A DNA stretch of 12,490 nt from an uncultured Slackia sp. GTDB lineage: Bacteria > Actinomycetota > Coriobacteriia > Coriobacteriales > Eggerthellaceae. Positions 6,405-12,490 of the stretch are shown in pieces (positions within the stretch are counted from its first letter, which is position 1; each line of letters begins with the position of its first letter). The notes beneath the pieces are model-generated. The model was not told where the DNA came from. It saw nothing but the letters and a program-made list of their open reading frames with translations, and searched no databases. The stretch is taken from assembly GCA_900553775.1 (NCBI GenBank), contig USEZ01000043.1, forward strand, positions 1 through 12,490. Reading direction: 5' to 3'. The position numbers were made by a program, and so were the translations under genes.

Positions 6405-6834
6405 ACGTACGCGTGATCGATTCTATGTCGTCGAACGGGATATCCGTCGACCCTATGCGTATCGTGCGGCGCGCTTCGTCCTTGTCGACGAAGGCGCCCT
6501 CTGCCGTTCGGTGCGCCCCTTGGCGGTAATAGGCCACGCGCACGGCATCCCCTTTGGAAAGGCTTGCCGCGGTTTCCGAGAACAGGCGCGATTCTTCGGC
6601 CGTGAGCTCGTGCCGGGCGGCTGTCGCGAGTTCGCGGCTGTGCGCCATGTCCTCATAGCCTTTCAGCGCGGCGAATGGCACGAATTGCCTGGCGCGGTCG
6701 GCGTGGGGCGTTGCTTTATGCTCCCCGTATCGAGCGATGCGTCGTTCGATGTCGTGCAGGACGGATTGCCGATACGCGTGTTCGAGCGCGTCGGGCGCCG
6801 TCGTTCGTTGCTTGCACGGCATGCCTTCATGCAC
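6403..6834 (-). CDS. YolD-like protein, partner of the Y-family polymerase
   Basis: Small protein of the YolD-like family (PF08863), which has been predicted to do for Gram-positive Y-family polymerases what UmuD does for UmuC; biochemical proof is scarce. The 143 residues show the family signature ADRARQFVPFAALKGYEDM (45-63), a helical middle (64-95), then a beta-rich end DAVRVAYYRQGAHRTAEG and IPFDDIESI (132-140), typical of the family's SH3-like or WYL-like tail. No UmuD-type Ser/Lys protease pair is evident. I choose the GTG start at 6834 because AGGAGG lies five bases upstream, inside the last codons of the polymerase; an ATG 12 bases further in lacks a site. The GTG start overlaps the polymerase reading frame by 8 nt, so translation is probably coupled, with SOS control from the shared promoter. 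Confidence 0.85.
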   Translation of the reverse strand: MHEGMPCKQRTTAPDALEHAYRQSVLHDIERRIARYGEHKATPHADRARQFVPFAALKGYEDMAHSRELATAARHELTAEESRLFSETAASLSKGDAVRVAYYRQGAHRTAEGAFVDKDEARRTIRIGSTDIPFDDIESITRT

Positions 6835-8146
6835 GATGCCCTCCTATCTGTCTGTTGCGCTCGCGCGCCGTTGCTTTCTCTTGCAGGCTGGTTGCCTTCA
6901 GCAGGGAATTTCTGCCGAATTTCGTGCGGACGTCTAAAACGGCCTGTTGCAGATTGCGCTCTGCCTTGTCGGCTTCCGGGTCGTCGAACAAGGTGAAGGT
7001 GGCGCGATCTTCGGATTCGAGCCCCGCCAGGCAGATGGACAGACGCCTGATGGGGACGTCTTCTTGCGCGATTTCGTCGAAGAACTCGAGGAAGCGGTCC
7101 ATAAGGTAGCGCCGCGAATTCGTTCGCCGCCCGAGTTTTCGTTCGCCGCCCGATCGTTCGCACGCGTCGTCCAGGGCTCGTCTTCCATGGCCGCCATCGA
7201 AAAAATCGGCGGACGGCTGCTTCGTCTGGCGCGCATATCCTATGGAAAGCGATATCCGATTGCAGGAAAGCCTTTGCTCGACAAGGTCAAGCACGCTCGC
7301 GTCGACCATTTCGCCCAGCACCATGCGTGCTTCCGCGAGCGCGTAGTCACCGGGAAGCACCTGGCCGTTCACGATCGACCGGCTTTCGGGCTCGTATGCC
7401 TGTATTTCGGCTATGGTGCACGGCTCTTGGCCCCACGCATGATCGATCAGATATTCGGCGTTTTTCCCGAATTCGCGGTAAAGGACGTCGGGGTTGGCCG
7501 CCGCGATGCCTGCCAGGTCGTGGATGCCATGCCGTTCGAGGCGTCGTGCGATGCCCGGCCCGATGCCCCATATGTCGGTGATGGGCCGATGGAACCAGAT
7601 GTCGCGCTTGAACGACCGCTCATCGAGCATGCCGATGTTGCCGCTATCGTGCTTCGCGGTTATGTCGAGCGCTATTTTCGCCAGAAAGAGATTGCTCCCT
7701 ATGCCTGCCGTCGCCCTTATTCCGGTGCGCTTCAAGACTTCGGCCATCAGCATGTCGGCGAATTCGCGCGCCGTTTTCCCGTAGAGGGCCAGGTAGGGAG
7801 TCGCGTCGATGAAGCACTCGTCGATCGAATAGATATGGATGTCTTCGGGCGATACGAATTGCAGGTATATCGCATAGATGTCGGACGACACCTCCATGTA
7901 GCGGCTCATGCGCGGCACGACGGCCGTGTAAGGGATGCCCTCGGGTATTTCGAACAGGCGGCAGCGATTGCGCACGCCGAGTTTTTTGAGCGCCGGAGTG
8001 ATGGCGAGGCATATCGTGGTCCTGCCGCGCGATTCGTCGGCCACCACCAGATTGGCGGAGAACGGGTCGAGGCCTCGGTCGGCGCATTCGACCGAGGCGT
8101 AGAATGTCTTCAGGTCGATGCAGAGATATGCTCGCCGATTTTCCAT
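6827..8146 (-). CDS. Y-family (UmuC/ImpB-type) translesion DNA polymerase
   Basis: Error-prone DNA polymerase that copies damaged template. At 439 residues it has the catalytic core and little-finger domain, like the UvrX/YqjW group of Gram-positives. Metal-binding residues are visible: Asp11 in CIDLKTFYASVEC and Asp109-Glu110 in IYSIDECF. Tyr16 sits at the steric-gate position that excludes ribonucleotides. Helix-hairpin-helix signals follow: TAGIGSNLFLAK (146-157) and ITDIWGIGPGIARRL (189-203). FTLFDDPE near the C-terminus resembles a degenerate beta-clamp motif (inference). The last residues, TARERNRQIGGHRA, match the tail common in polymerases that have a YolD partner. ATG 8146 is preceded by AAAGGAA. 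A LexA box 17 bases upstream places it under SOS control. It is a diverged paralogue rather than housekeeping DinB (Pol IV). Confidence 0.93.
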   Translation of the reverse strand: MENRRAYLCIDLKTFYASVECADRGLDPFSANLVVADESRGRTTICLAITPALKKLGVRNRCRLFEIPEGIPYTAVVPRMSRYMEVSSDIYAIYLQFVSPEDIHIYSIDECFIDATPYLALYGKTAREFADMLMAEVLKRTGIRATAGIGSNLFLAKIALDITAKHDSGNIGMLDERSFKRDIWFHRPITDIWGIGPGIARRLERHGIHDLAGIAAANPDVLYREFGKNAEYLIDHAWGQEPCTIAEIQAYEPESRSIVNGQVLPGDYALAEARMVLGEMVDASVLDLVEQRLSCNRISLSIGYARQTKQPSADFFDGGHGRRALDDACERSGGERKLGRRTNSRRYLMDRFLEFFDEIAQEDVPIRRLSICLAGLESEDRATFTLFDDPEADKAERNLQQAVLDVRTKFGRNSLLKATSLQEKATARERNRQIGGHRA

Positions 8147-8162
8147 CCGATTCCTTTCGTAA

Positions 8163-8174
8163 GAACATTTGTTC
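8163..8174 (-). promoter_or_regulatory. LexA (SOS) operator of the polymerase-yolD operon
   Basis: GAACAAATGTTC on the minus strand is a perfect match to the Gram-positive LexA core GAAC-RNRY-GTTC. It lies between the putative -10 and the ribosome binding site, covering the expected transcription start, so bound LexA would block transcription. Confidence 0.9.
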
Positions 8175-8177
8175 TAT

Positions 8178-8183
8178 TTTATA
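8178..8183 (-). promoter_or_regulatory. candidate -10 of the SOS operon
   Basis: The minus strand reads TATAAA within TATAAAAT, just upstream of the LexA box. I see no convincing -35. This is an A+T-rich island in otherwise GC-rich DNA. Confidence 0.5.
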
Positions 8184-8378
8184 CCACAAAACGGATTGTG
8201 CGGGTGTATGATTCGCAAAGACGGGCGATGGTCGGGCTTCGGATTCGCACGGGGCTTCCGCCGCTCATGCGCGCCGGCCCCTTCGGCCGATTGGACCGCC
8301 GCGGCCTCCTTCGCTCCGTAGTATCCTTCCAGCGAGTCTGTCATGTGCCGTGCAAGCGCAGGTCCAAGGAGGTTGAAT

Positions 8379-10337
8379 ATGGAAAGAGCGGAAAAGCGAT
8401 ACTTGGAACTTCTCTCCCGGTCGTTTCCCTCTGCCGCCAAGGCGTCGGCCGAAATCATCAATCTGAGCGCCGTGCTGAACCTTCCGAAGGGAACCGAATT
8501 CTTCGCATCGGACATCCACGGCGAATACGAGGCGTTTTCCCATATCCTGCGTAACGGATCGGGTTCCATTCGCCTGAAAATCGAAGACGTTTTCGGCGAT
8601 GCGCTCGATGCGTCCGAGAAGCGCTCGCTCGCGTCGCTGATCTATTATCCGCGCGAACGCATGGAGCTCGTGCTCGCCGATGCGGACGACGATGCGAAGC
8701 AGCGTTGGTATGCCGAGGTGCTGCCGCGTCTGGTTTCGGTCTGCAAACGCGCTGCGCAGAAATACACGCGTTCGAAAGTGCGCCGCGCCCTGCCCGAGAA
8801 CTTCGCCTACATCATCGAAGAGCTGATGACCGAAGACCGCGACGGCGTGGACAAGAAGGCCTATTATGCGGCCATCGTCGAAGCAATCATCCGTACGGGG
8901 CGTGCAAGCGATTTGGTGGAAGAGCTATGCCTGCTGATTCAACGCCTTGCGATCGACCACCTTCATATCGTAGGCGATATTTATGATCGCGGGCCGTATC
9001 CGCACATCATCATGGACACGCTTATGGGCTACCATGCGCTCGACATCCAATGGGGCAACCATGACATCGTGTGGATGGGAGCTTCGCTCGGGCAGCGTGG
9101 CTGCATCGCGCATGTGGTGCGCAACTGCGCCCGGTACGGCAATCTGTCGATTCTGGAGGATGCGTACGGCATCAATATCCTGCCCTTGGCGTCGTTCGCC
9201 CAAGCGGCGTACGCCGACGACCCTTGTGTCGCATTCGGCTTGAAGGGCGACCCCGACCTGACCGAGGCCGAGCGCGAGCTCAATGTGAAAATCCAAAAGG
9301 CGATGGCCATCATCCAGTTCAAGGTGGAGGCGCAGCTGATCGACGAGAATCCGAGCTTCGGGCTTCAGGACCGCAAGCTTTTGCACCGTATCGACTTCGA
9401 AGCGGGCACCGTGGAGATCGACGGCGTGGAATACGAGCTTTCCGACACGGTGTTTCCCACGGTGGACCCGAACGATCCCTACCGGCTCACGCCCGAGGAG
9501 GAAGAGGTCATGCAGCGCCTTGAACAGGCGTTCACCAACTGCGAGAAATTGCAGCGCCATATGCATTTCTTCCTTGAGGCGGGAAGCTTGTACAAGATCC
9601 ATAACGGGAATCTGCTTTTCCATGCATGCGTGCCGCTCAATGTCGACGGAACGCTCATGGAGACGGATGTGTTCGGCAAGAAATTCAAAGGGCGCGCGCT
9701 TTACGACGAGATGGAGCGGTATGTTCGCGCGGCGTTTTTCGACGCCGACCCCGCCATGCGCAAGCGCGGGCGCGATTTGATGTGGTATCTGTGGCTGGGG
9801 CAGGGATCCCCCTTGTTCGCGAAAAGCAAGATGGCAACGTTCGAGCTGTATTTGATTGCCGACAAGGCTGCGCGTAAAGAGGTGAAAAACCCGTTTTACA
9901 CGTATCTGAACGACGAGCGCGTCATGGCGGGCATCTTCGAAGACTTCGGACTCGATCCCGCGAATGCGCGCATCGTGTGCGGCCATGTGCCCGTGAAGGT
10001 GAAAGACGGAGAAGATCCCGTGAAATGCGACGGGCGCGTGCTTACGATCGACGGCGGATTCTCGAAAGCGTACCAGCCTACGACGGGCATTGCCGGCTAC
10101 ACCCTCATCTCTAATTCGTACGAGCTTATTCTGGCCGCGCATGAACCGCTCGAATCGATGCGCGCCGCAGTGCTCAACGAGCTTGATATCCATTCGTCGC
10201 GCAGCGTAATCGCCTGGATGAAGAATCGCAGATTGGTGGCCGATACCGACAAGGGGGCGCAGCTCAAGGAGCGCATCGCCGATTTGGAGCAGTTGCTCGA
10301 AGCCTATCGGCGCGGCGAAATCGCCGAGAAGGAATAG
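8379..10337 (+). CDS. fbp: class III fructose-1,6-bisphosphatase
   Basis: Hydrolyses fructose 1,6-bisphosphate to fructose 6-phosphate, the committed step of gluconeogenesis. Class III enzymes are large calcineurin-like metallophosphatases typical of Firmicutes and Coriobacteria. From ATG 8379 there are 652 residues, close to the usual 640-670. The metal-binding motifs are in order: FFASDIHGEYEAF (41-53, Asp45, His47), HIVGDIYDRGPYPHI (196-210, Asp200) and QWGNHDIVWMGA (224-235, Asn227, His228). The C-terminal half has CGHVPVKVKDGEDP and TIDGGFSKAYQPTTGIAGYT, both family hallmarks. AAGGAGG six bases upstream fixes the start; an in-frame ATG at 8343 would add 12 residues without such a site. 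It is transcribed alone, divergently from the SOS cassette. No sharp promoter is seen in the 232-bp gap (a TATGAT at 8207-8212 is the best -10). Confidence 0.96.
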   Translation: MERAEKRYLELLSRSFPSAAKASAEIINLSAVLNLPKGTEFFASDIHGEYEAFSHILRNGSGSIRLKIEDVFGDALDASEKRSLASLIYYPRERMELVLADADDDAKQRWYAEVLPRLVSVCKRAAQKYTRSKVRRALPENFAYIIEELMTEDRDGVDKKAYYAAIVEAIIRTGRASDLVEELCLLIQRLAIDHLHIVGDIYDRGPYPHIIMDTLMGYHALDIQWGNHDIVWMGASLGQRGCIAHVVRNCARYGNLSILEDAYGINILPLASFAQAAYADDPCVAFGLKGDPDLTEAERELNVKIQKAMAIIQFKVEAQLIDENPSFGLQDRKLLHRIDFEAGTVEIDGVEYELSDTVFPTVDPNDPYRLTPEEEEVMQRLEQAFTNCEKLQRHMHFFLEAGSLYKIHNGNLLFHACVPLNVDGTLMETDVFGKKFKGRALYDEMERYVRAAFFDADPAMRKRGRDLMWYLWLGQGSPLFAKSKMATFELYLIADKAARKEVKNPFYTYLNDERVMAGIFEDFGLDPANARIVCGHVPVKVKDGEDPVKCDGRVLTIDGGFSKAYQPTTGIAGYTLISNSYELILAAHEPLESMRAAVLNELDIHSSRSVIAWMKNRRLVADTDKGAQLKERIADLEQLLEAYRRGEIAEKE

Positions 10338-10391
10338 GCTTTCGATCGCGGATTTTCGAAGATCGCGAGATGATGCATTCGTTCGATTTGC

Positions 10392-10426
10392 GGCTTCTCG
10401 TCTTTAGGCGGGCGGGAAGCCCTTTT
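10392..10426 (+). terminator. probable terminator of fbp
   Basis: GGCTTC (10392-10397) pairs with GAAGCC (10416-10421), followed by CTTTT. A shorter alternative stem, GGGC/GCCC (10410-10413 with 10419-10422), ends at the same T-run. It lies 55 bases past the fbp stop and touches the stop codon of the convergent gene. Confidence 0.45.
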
Positions 10427-10814
10427 ACCCATCCTTTCGGTATCGCTTCGGGGTGTTCGCCTTCTCGCCGTTCGACTGCGGACGGGCCGCAGTCTCGGCG
10501 GATTCGAAGCCTGGCTCGTTCTTGTCTCTGAAAATACGCGTATAGGCGCAGCCCTCGGGCAGGTGATTTGCGAAAAGCGCATGGCGCAGCGTGATGCGGT
10601 TGCACAGGTTGCATGTTTCGAATCGGCGCTCGTAAACGGTGCATTGCCTTGTTTTCGCATCGAGAAAAGCGCAGGGTGCCGCGTAATCTATGATCACGTC
10701 GCCGTCTTCGTCGACTTCGCGCATGAAGCAGCAGCGTCCGCATCGGTCGCAGAGGTCTTCCCAGGAGGAACGGTATTTCAGATAGCGGGCGAGAATGGTC
10801 CACGGCGGCAGCAT
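10425..10814 (-). CDS. YcgN-like cysteine-cluster protein (zinc/iron-chelating domain)
   Basis: Small cytosolic protein of the YkgJ/YcgN (UPF0260-like) cysteine-cluster group. A metal-binding domain is predicted and no reaction is established. The 129 residues contain nine cysteines: LCDRCGRCC (21-29; Cys22, 25, 28, 29), APCAFLD with Cys48, CTVY with Cys58, CNLC (Cys68, Cys71) and GCAYTRIF with Cys89. The layout WEDLCDRCGRCC ... CAFLDAKTRQCTVYERRF ... LPEGCAYTRIF follows YcgN closely. CNLC lies where the family usually has one Cys and is slightly richer here. The tail after residue 96 is basic, polar and probably disordered. ATG 10814 is preceded by GAAAGG at a five-base gap. It lies downstream of the GMP synthase gene on the same strand, but a large hairpin and a candidate promoter separate them. 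Confidence 0.85.
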   Translation of the reverse strand: MLPPWTILARYLKYRSSWEDLCDRCGRCCFMREVDEDGDVIIDYAAPCAFLDAKTRQCTVYERRFETCNLCNRITLRHALFANHLPEGCAYTRIFRDKNEPGFESAETAARPQSNGEKANTPKRYRKDG

Positions 10815-10897
10815 GGCGGCCTTTCATCGAAGGGCGGTCTTGCGGGGCTTCAGGTCGTTGCAGCGAGTCGTTCGGAATCGGCATGACTCGCGCGGTT

Positions 10898-10925
10898 CCG
10901 ATATGGCGCGGCACCGTGCCGTCAA
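10898..10925 (-). promoter_or_regulatory. candidate promoter of the YcgN-like gene
   Basis: On the minus strand TTGACG (10925-10920) is followed after 16 bases by TATCGG (10903-10898). The -35 is good and the -10 weak. Transcription would begin near 10891, about 77 nt before the start codon. Confidence 0.4.
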
Positions 10926-10981
10926 GCCTTTTTACGGGAGGCAGCGCGGCGGATGTCCAGCATGCCCCATGGCGAGCGGCG

Positions 10982-11016
10982 CGGAAAGGTCCGCCTCATG
11001 CGGGCGGACCTTTCCG
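10982..11016 (-). terminator. large hairpin after the GMP synthase gene
   Basis: A perfect 14-bp stem (10982-10995 with 11003-11016) with a seven-base loop begins 28 bases after the guaA stop. On the minus strand the 3' arm contains CCTTTCC, but no U-run follows the stem. It is symmetric and could end transcription from either side. It is the longest perfect stem in the window. Confidence 0.6.
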
Positions 11017-11044
11017 TAGATGTATTGCGGGTTAGCGCCGAGCC

Positions 11045-12028
11045 CTATTCGAACTCGATGGTGCCGCAGGGTTTCGGGGTGAGGTCGTAGAGCACGCGGC
11101 AGATGCCGTCGACTTCTGCGGAGATGCGGCCGCCGATTTTCTTGAGCAGCGCCCAGTCGAGTTCGGGCACTTCGGCGGTCATGGCATCTACGGGGTTGAC
11201 CGCACGGATGAAAGCCGGCCATTCATAGAGACGCTTGTCGTCTTTCACGCCGGTGACGCGGAAGTCGGGCACGCTCACGAAATACTGCCAGACTTTGCCC
11301 TCAAGGCCTGCTGCGGCGAATTCTTCGCGCAGGATGGCATCGGCTTCGCGAAGTGCTTCCAGACGGTCGCGCGTGATGGCGCCGAGGCAGCGAACGCCCA
11401 GGCCAGGGCCGGGGAAGGGCTGACGCTCGACCATATTTTCGGGAAGGCCTAGCTCGCGTCCGATGACGCGTACTTCGTCTTTATAGAGCAGCTTGACGGG
11501 TTCGCAAAGCTCGAACTGCAAATCGTCGGGAAGGCCGCCCACGTTATGGTGCGCTTTAACGCCGTCGGATTCGAGGATGTCGGGATAAATCGTGCCCTGA
11601 GCGAGGAAGGATACCTCGTCGCCTACCTTGCGGGCTTCTTCTTCGAACACGCGAATGAATTCGGCGCCGATGATCTTGCGTTTTGCCTCGGGCTCGGCTA
11701 CGCCGGCGAGCAGATCGAGGAATCGGTCGGTGGCGTCCACGTAAACGAGGTTCGCGTCAAGCTGGTTGCGGAACACATCGACGACCTGCTCGGATTCGCC
11801 CTTGCGCATGAGACCGTGGTTCACATGCACGCAGATGAGCTGCTTGCCGATGGCCTTGATGAGAAGGGCGGCCACCACGGAGGAGTCGACGCCGCCGGAG
11901 AGGGCGAGCAGAACCTTCTTGTCGCCGATCTGCGCTTTGGTTTCGGCGACCTTCTCATCGATGAATGCCTGGGCCAGTTCGGGGGTGGTGATGCGTACCA
12001 TGTCGTCCGGGCGCTTGTTGGAATCCAT
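11045..12028 (-). CDS. guaA: GMP synthase, stand-alone ATP-pyrophosphatase subunit
   Basis: Adenylates XMP and aminates it to GMP, the last step of guanine nucleotide synthesis. From ATG 12028 the protein has 327 residues, not the usual 510-525. It contains the N-type ATP-pyrophosphatase domain with PP-loop LSGGVDSSVVAAL (43-55), then VNHGLMRKGE (69-78), FLAQGTIYPDILES (141-154), HHNVGGLP (160-167) and QPFPGPGLGVR (203-213), and the C-terminal XMP-binding/dimerisation domain ending KPCGTIEFE. The roughly 190-residue class I glutamine amidotransferase domain is absent: upstream is only untranslated DNA. This matches the two-subunit archaeal layout (GuaAb), so a separate glutaminase or free ammonia must supply nitrogen. 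AAAGGAA precedes ATG 12028; an in-frame GTG at 12055 would add nine residues. Cys321 replaces the common Pro of KPPGTIE. Confidence 0.93.
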   Translation of the reverse strand: MDSNKRPDDMVRITTPELAQAFIDEKVAETKAQIGDKKVLLALSGGVDSSVVAALLIKAIGKQLICVHVNHGLMRKGESEQVVDVFRNQLDANLVYVDATDRFLDLLAGVAEPEAKRKIIGAEFIRVFEEEARKVGDEVSFLAQGTIYPDILESDGVKAHHNVGGLPDDLQFELCEPVKLLYKDEVRVIGRELGLPENMVERQPFPGPGLGVRCLGAITRDRLEALREADAILREEFAAAGLEGKVWQYFVSVPDFRVTGVKDDKRLYEWPAFIRAVNPVDAMTAEVPELDWALLKKIGGRISAEVDGICRVLYDLTPKPCGTIEFE

Positions 12029-12419
12029 GCGTCGTTCCTTTCGATTCGTGTCCACGGTTTATGCGCTGCATTTTGTAGCCAGATAGCATTATGCCGGCCT
12101 TGAAGGCATGTGTGCGAGGGTAAACGGCGCTTCGGATTGCATTTCTCCACGCTATTCGCACGTGTTCGCTTGCAAAGGGATTCCAGGTGTCCGGATGATG
12201 CGCTGTATCGCGTCGTCGACGATGCCTTGTCGCAGCGAATCAGCACGACTGTTCTTTCGAGAAAACAAAGGAGATATCTGATAATATAGGCAAGCTGTCC
12301 GGTTCGAGAGGGGAGGATTCCTTGAAGACCGGGCGGGATGTTTATCGACATAGGCAGGCGGCCGAATTCGGCAAAGGAAGGATGATTCTCCTCTTCCTCT
12401 CGTCTGACCAGCATATATT
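12029..12419. other. 391-bp intergenic region between guaA and tRNA-Pro
   Basis: No credible gene on either strand. On the minus strand CATAAT (12093-12088) is a possible -10 for guaA, without a clear -35. On the plus strand an A+T-richer stretch (about 12252-12290) carries TGATAATAT (12279-12287), a possible -10 for the tRNA about 130 nt downstream. I looked for a purine riboswitch before guaA and found no conserved core. Confidence 0.4.
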
Positions 12420-12490
12420 CGGGATGTGGCGCAGTTTGGTAGCGCGCCTGCTTTGGGAGCAGGATGCCGCAGGTTCGAATCCTGTCATCC
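12420..12490 (+). tRNA. tRNA-Pro (anticodon UGG), 3' end cut by window edge
   Basis: The acceptor strand CGGGATG (12420-12426) would pair with CATCCCG, of which CATCC is visible before the window ends. The D-stem is GCGC/GCGC. The anticodon stem CCTGC/GCAGG holds loop TTTGGGA with anticodon TGG. The T-arm is GCAGG-TTCGAAT-CCTGT, the last two loop bases merging with the stem. About six bases, including CCA if encoded, lie outside. UGG reads CCA and, by wobble, other proline codons. Confidence 0.95.

Noticed and set aside
10341..10370. Repeated TTCGATCGCG-like words just after the fbp stop
   Set aside because: Only two imperfect copies; they form no more than a 5-bp stem with a long loop, so neither a repeat array nor a convincing terminator.
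12029..12260. Possible purine riboswitch before guaA
   Set aside because: None of the conserved loop or junction bases of the purine aptamer could be found in the minus-strand leader.
11821..12414. Minus-strand open frame of 197 codons spanning the guaA upstream region
   Set aside because: Its second half overlaps guaA in another frame and the first half has no protein-like pattern or good ribosome binding site.
12300..12490. Plus-strand frame opening with TTG at 12322 after a GGGGAGG-like stretch
   Set aside because: It runs straight into the tRNA-Pro gene, has no hydrophobic or domain pattern, and is best explained as chance in untranslated leader.
1..12490. CRISPR array, insertion sequence, toxin-antitoxin pair or defence system
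   Set aside because: No spaced direct repeats, transposase motifs or small paired reading frames with proper signals were seen on either strand.

Overview
This 12.5 kb window is high-GC chromosomal DNA dominated by conserved single-copy housekeeping genes. The gene content suggests an anaerobic actinobacterium of the Coriobacteriia, most likely Eggerthellaceae. The evidence is GC-rich codon use, a class III (Firmicutes/Coriobacteria-type) fructose-1,6-bisphosphatase, a Gram-positive-type LexA box, a YolD/Y-polymerase pair and a murI-rph-rdgB cluster. The placement is an inference; I cannot name a genus from sequence alone.

Layout. 1-1383 (minus) is the N-terminal 461 residues of a SulP-family anion permease that runs off the left edge. 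1384-1782 is a divergent regulatory region with promoters for the permease (minus) and for tmRNA (plus). 1783-2150 is a complete tmRNA gene (ssrA) with encoded CCA, followed by an intrinsic terminator. 2358-3530 is an orphan secreted lipoprotein. 3666-6366 (plus) holds murI (glutamate racemase), rph (RNase PH) and rdgB (ITP/XTP pyrophosphatase), a familiar gene order in Gram-positive bacteria, here with 200-250 bp spacers and several GC hairpins. 6403-8146 (minus) is a two-gene SOS cassette: a Y-family DNA polymerase followed, with an 8-nt overlap and a GTG start, by a YolD-like protein; a perfect LexA palindrome lies just upstream. 8379-10337 (plus) is class III fbp. 10425-10814 (minus) is a small YcgN-like cysteine-cluster protein. 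11045-12028 (minus) is a GMP synthase made only of the ATP-pyrophosphatase and dimerisation domains. 12420-12490 is a tRNA-Pro(UGG) cut by the right edge.

How the genes work together. The window serves cell-wall precursor supply (MurI), RNA end processing and ribosome rescue (RNase PH, tmRNA), nucleotide pool hygiene and synthesis (RdgB, GMP synthase), gluconeogenesis (Fbp) and damage tolerance (Y-polymerase/YolD).

I see no mobile element, CRISPR array or defence island. The points most worth a second look are the GMP synthase lacking its glutaminase half, a tmRNA tag ending in ALAMAA rather than ALAA, a probable leaderless murI mRNA, the LexA-controlled polymerase/YolD pair, the uncharacterised lipoprotein, and a run of strong hairpins without U-tracts at gene ends.
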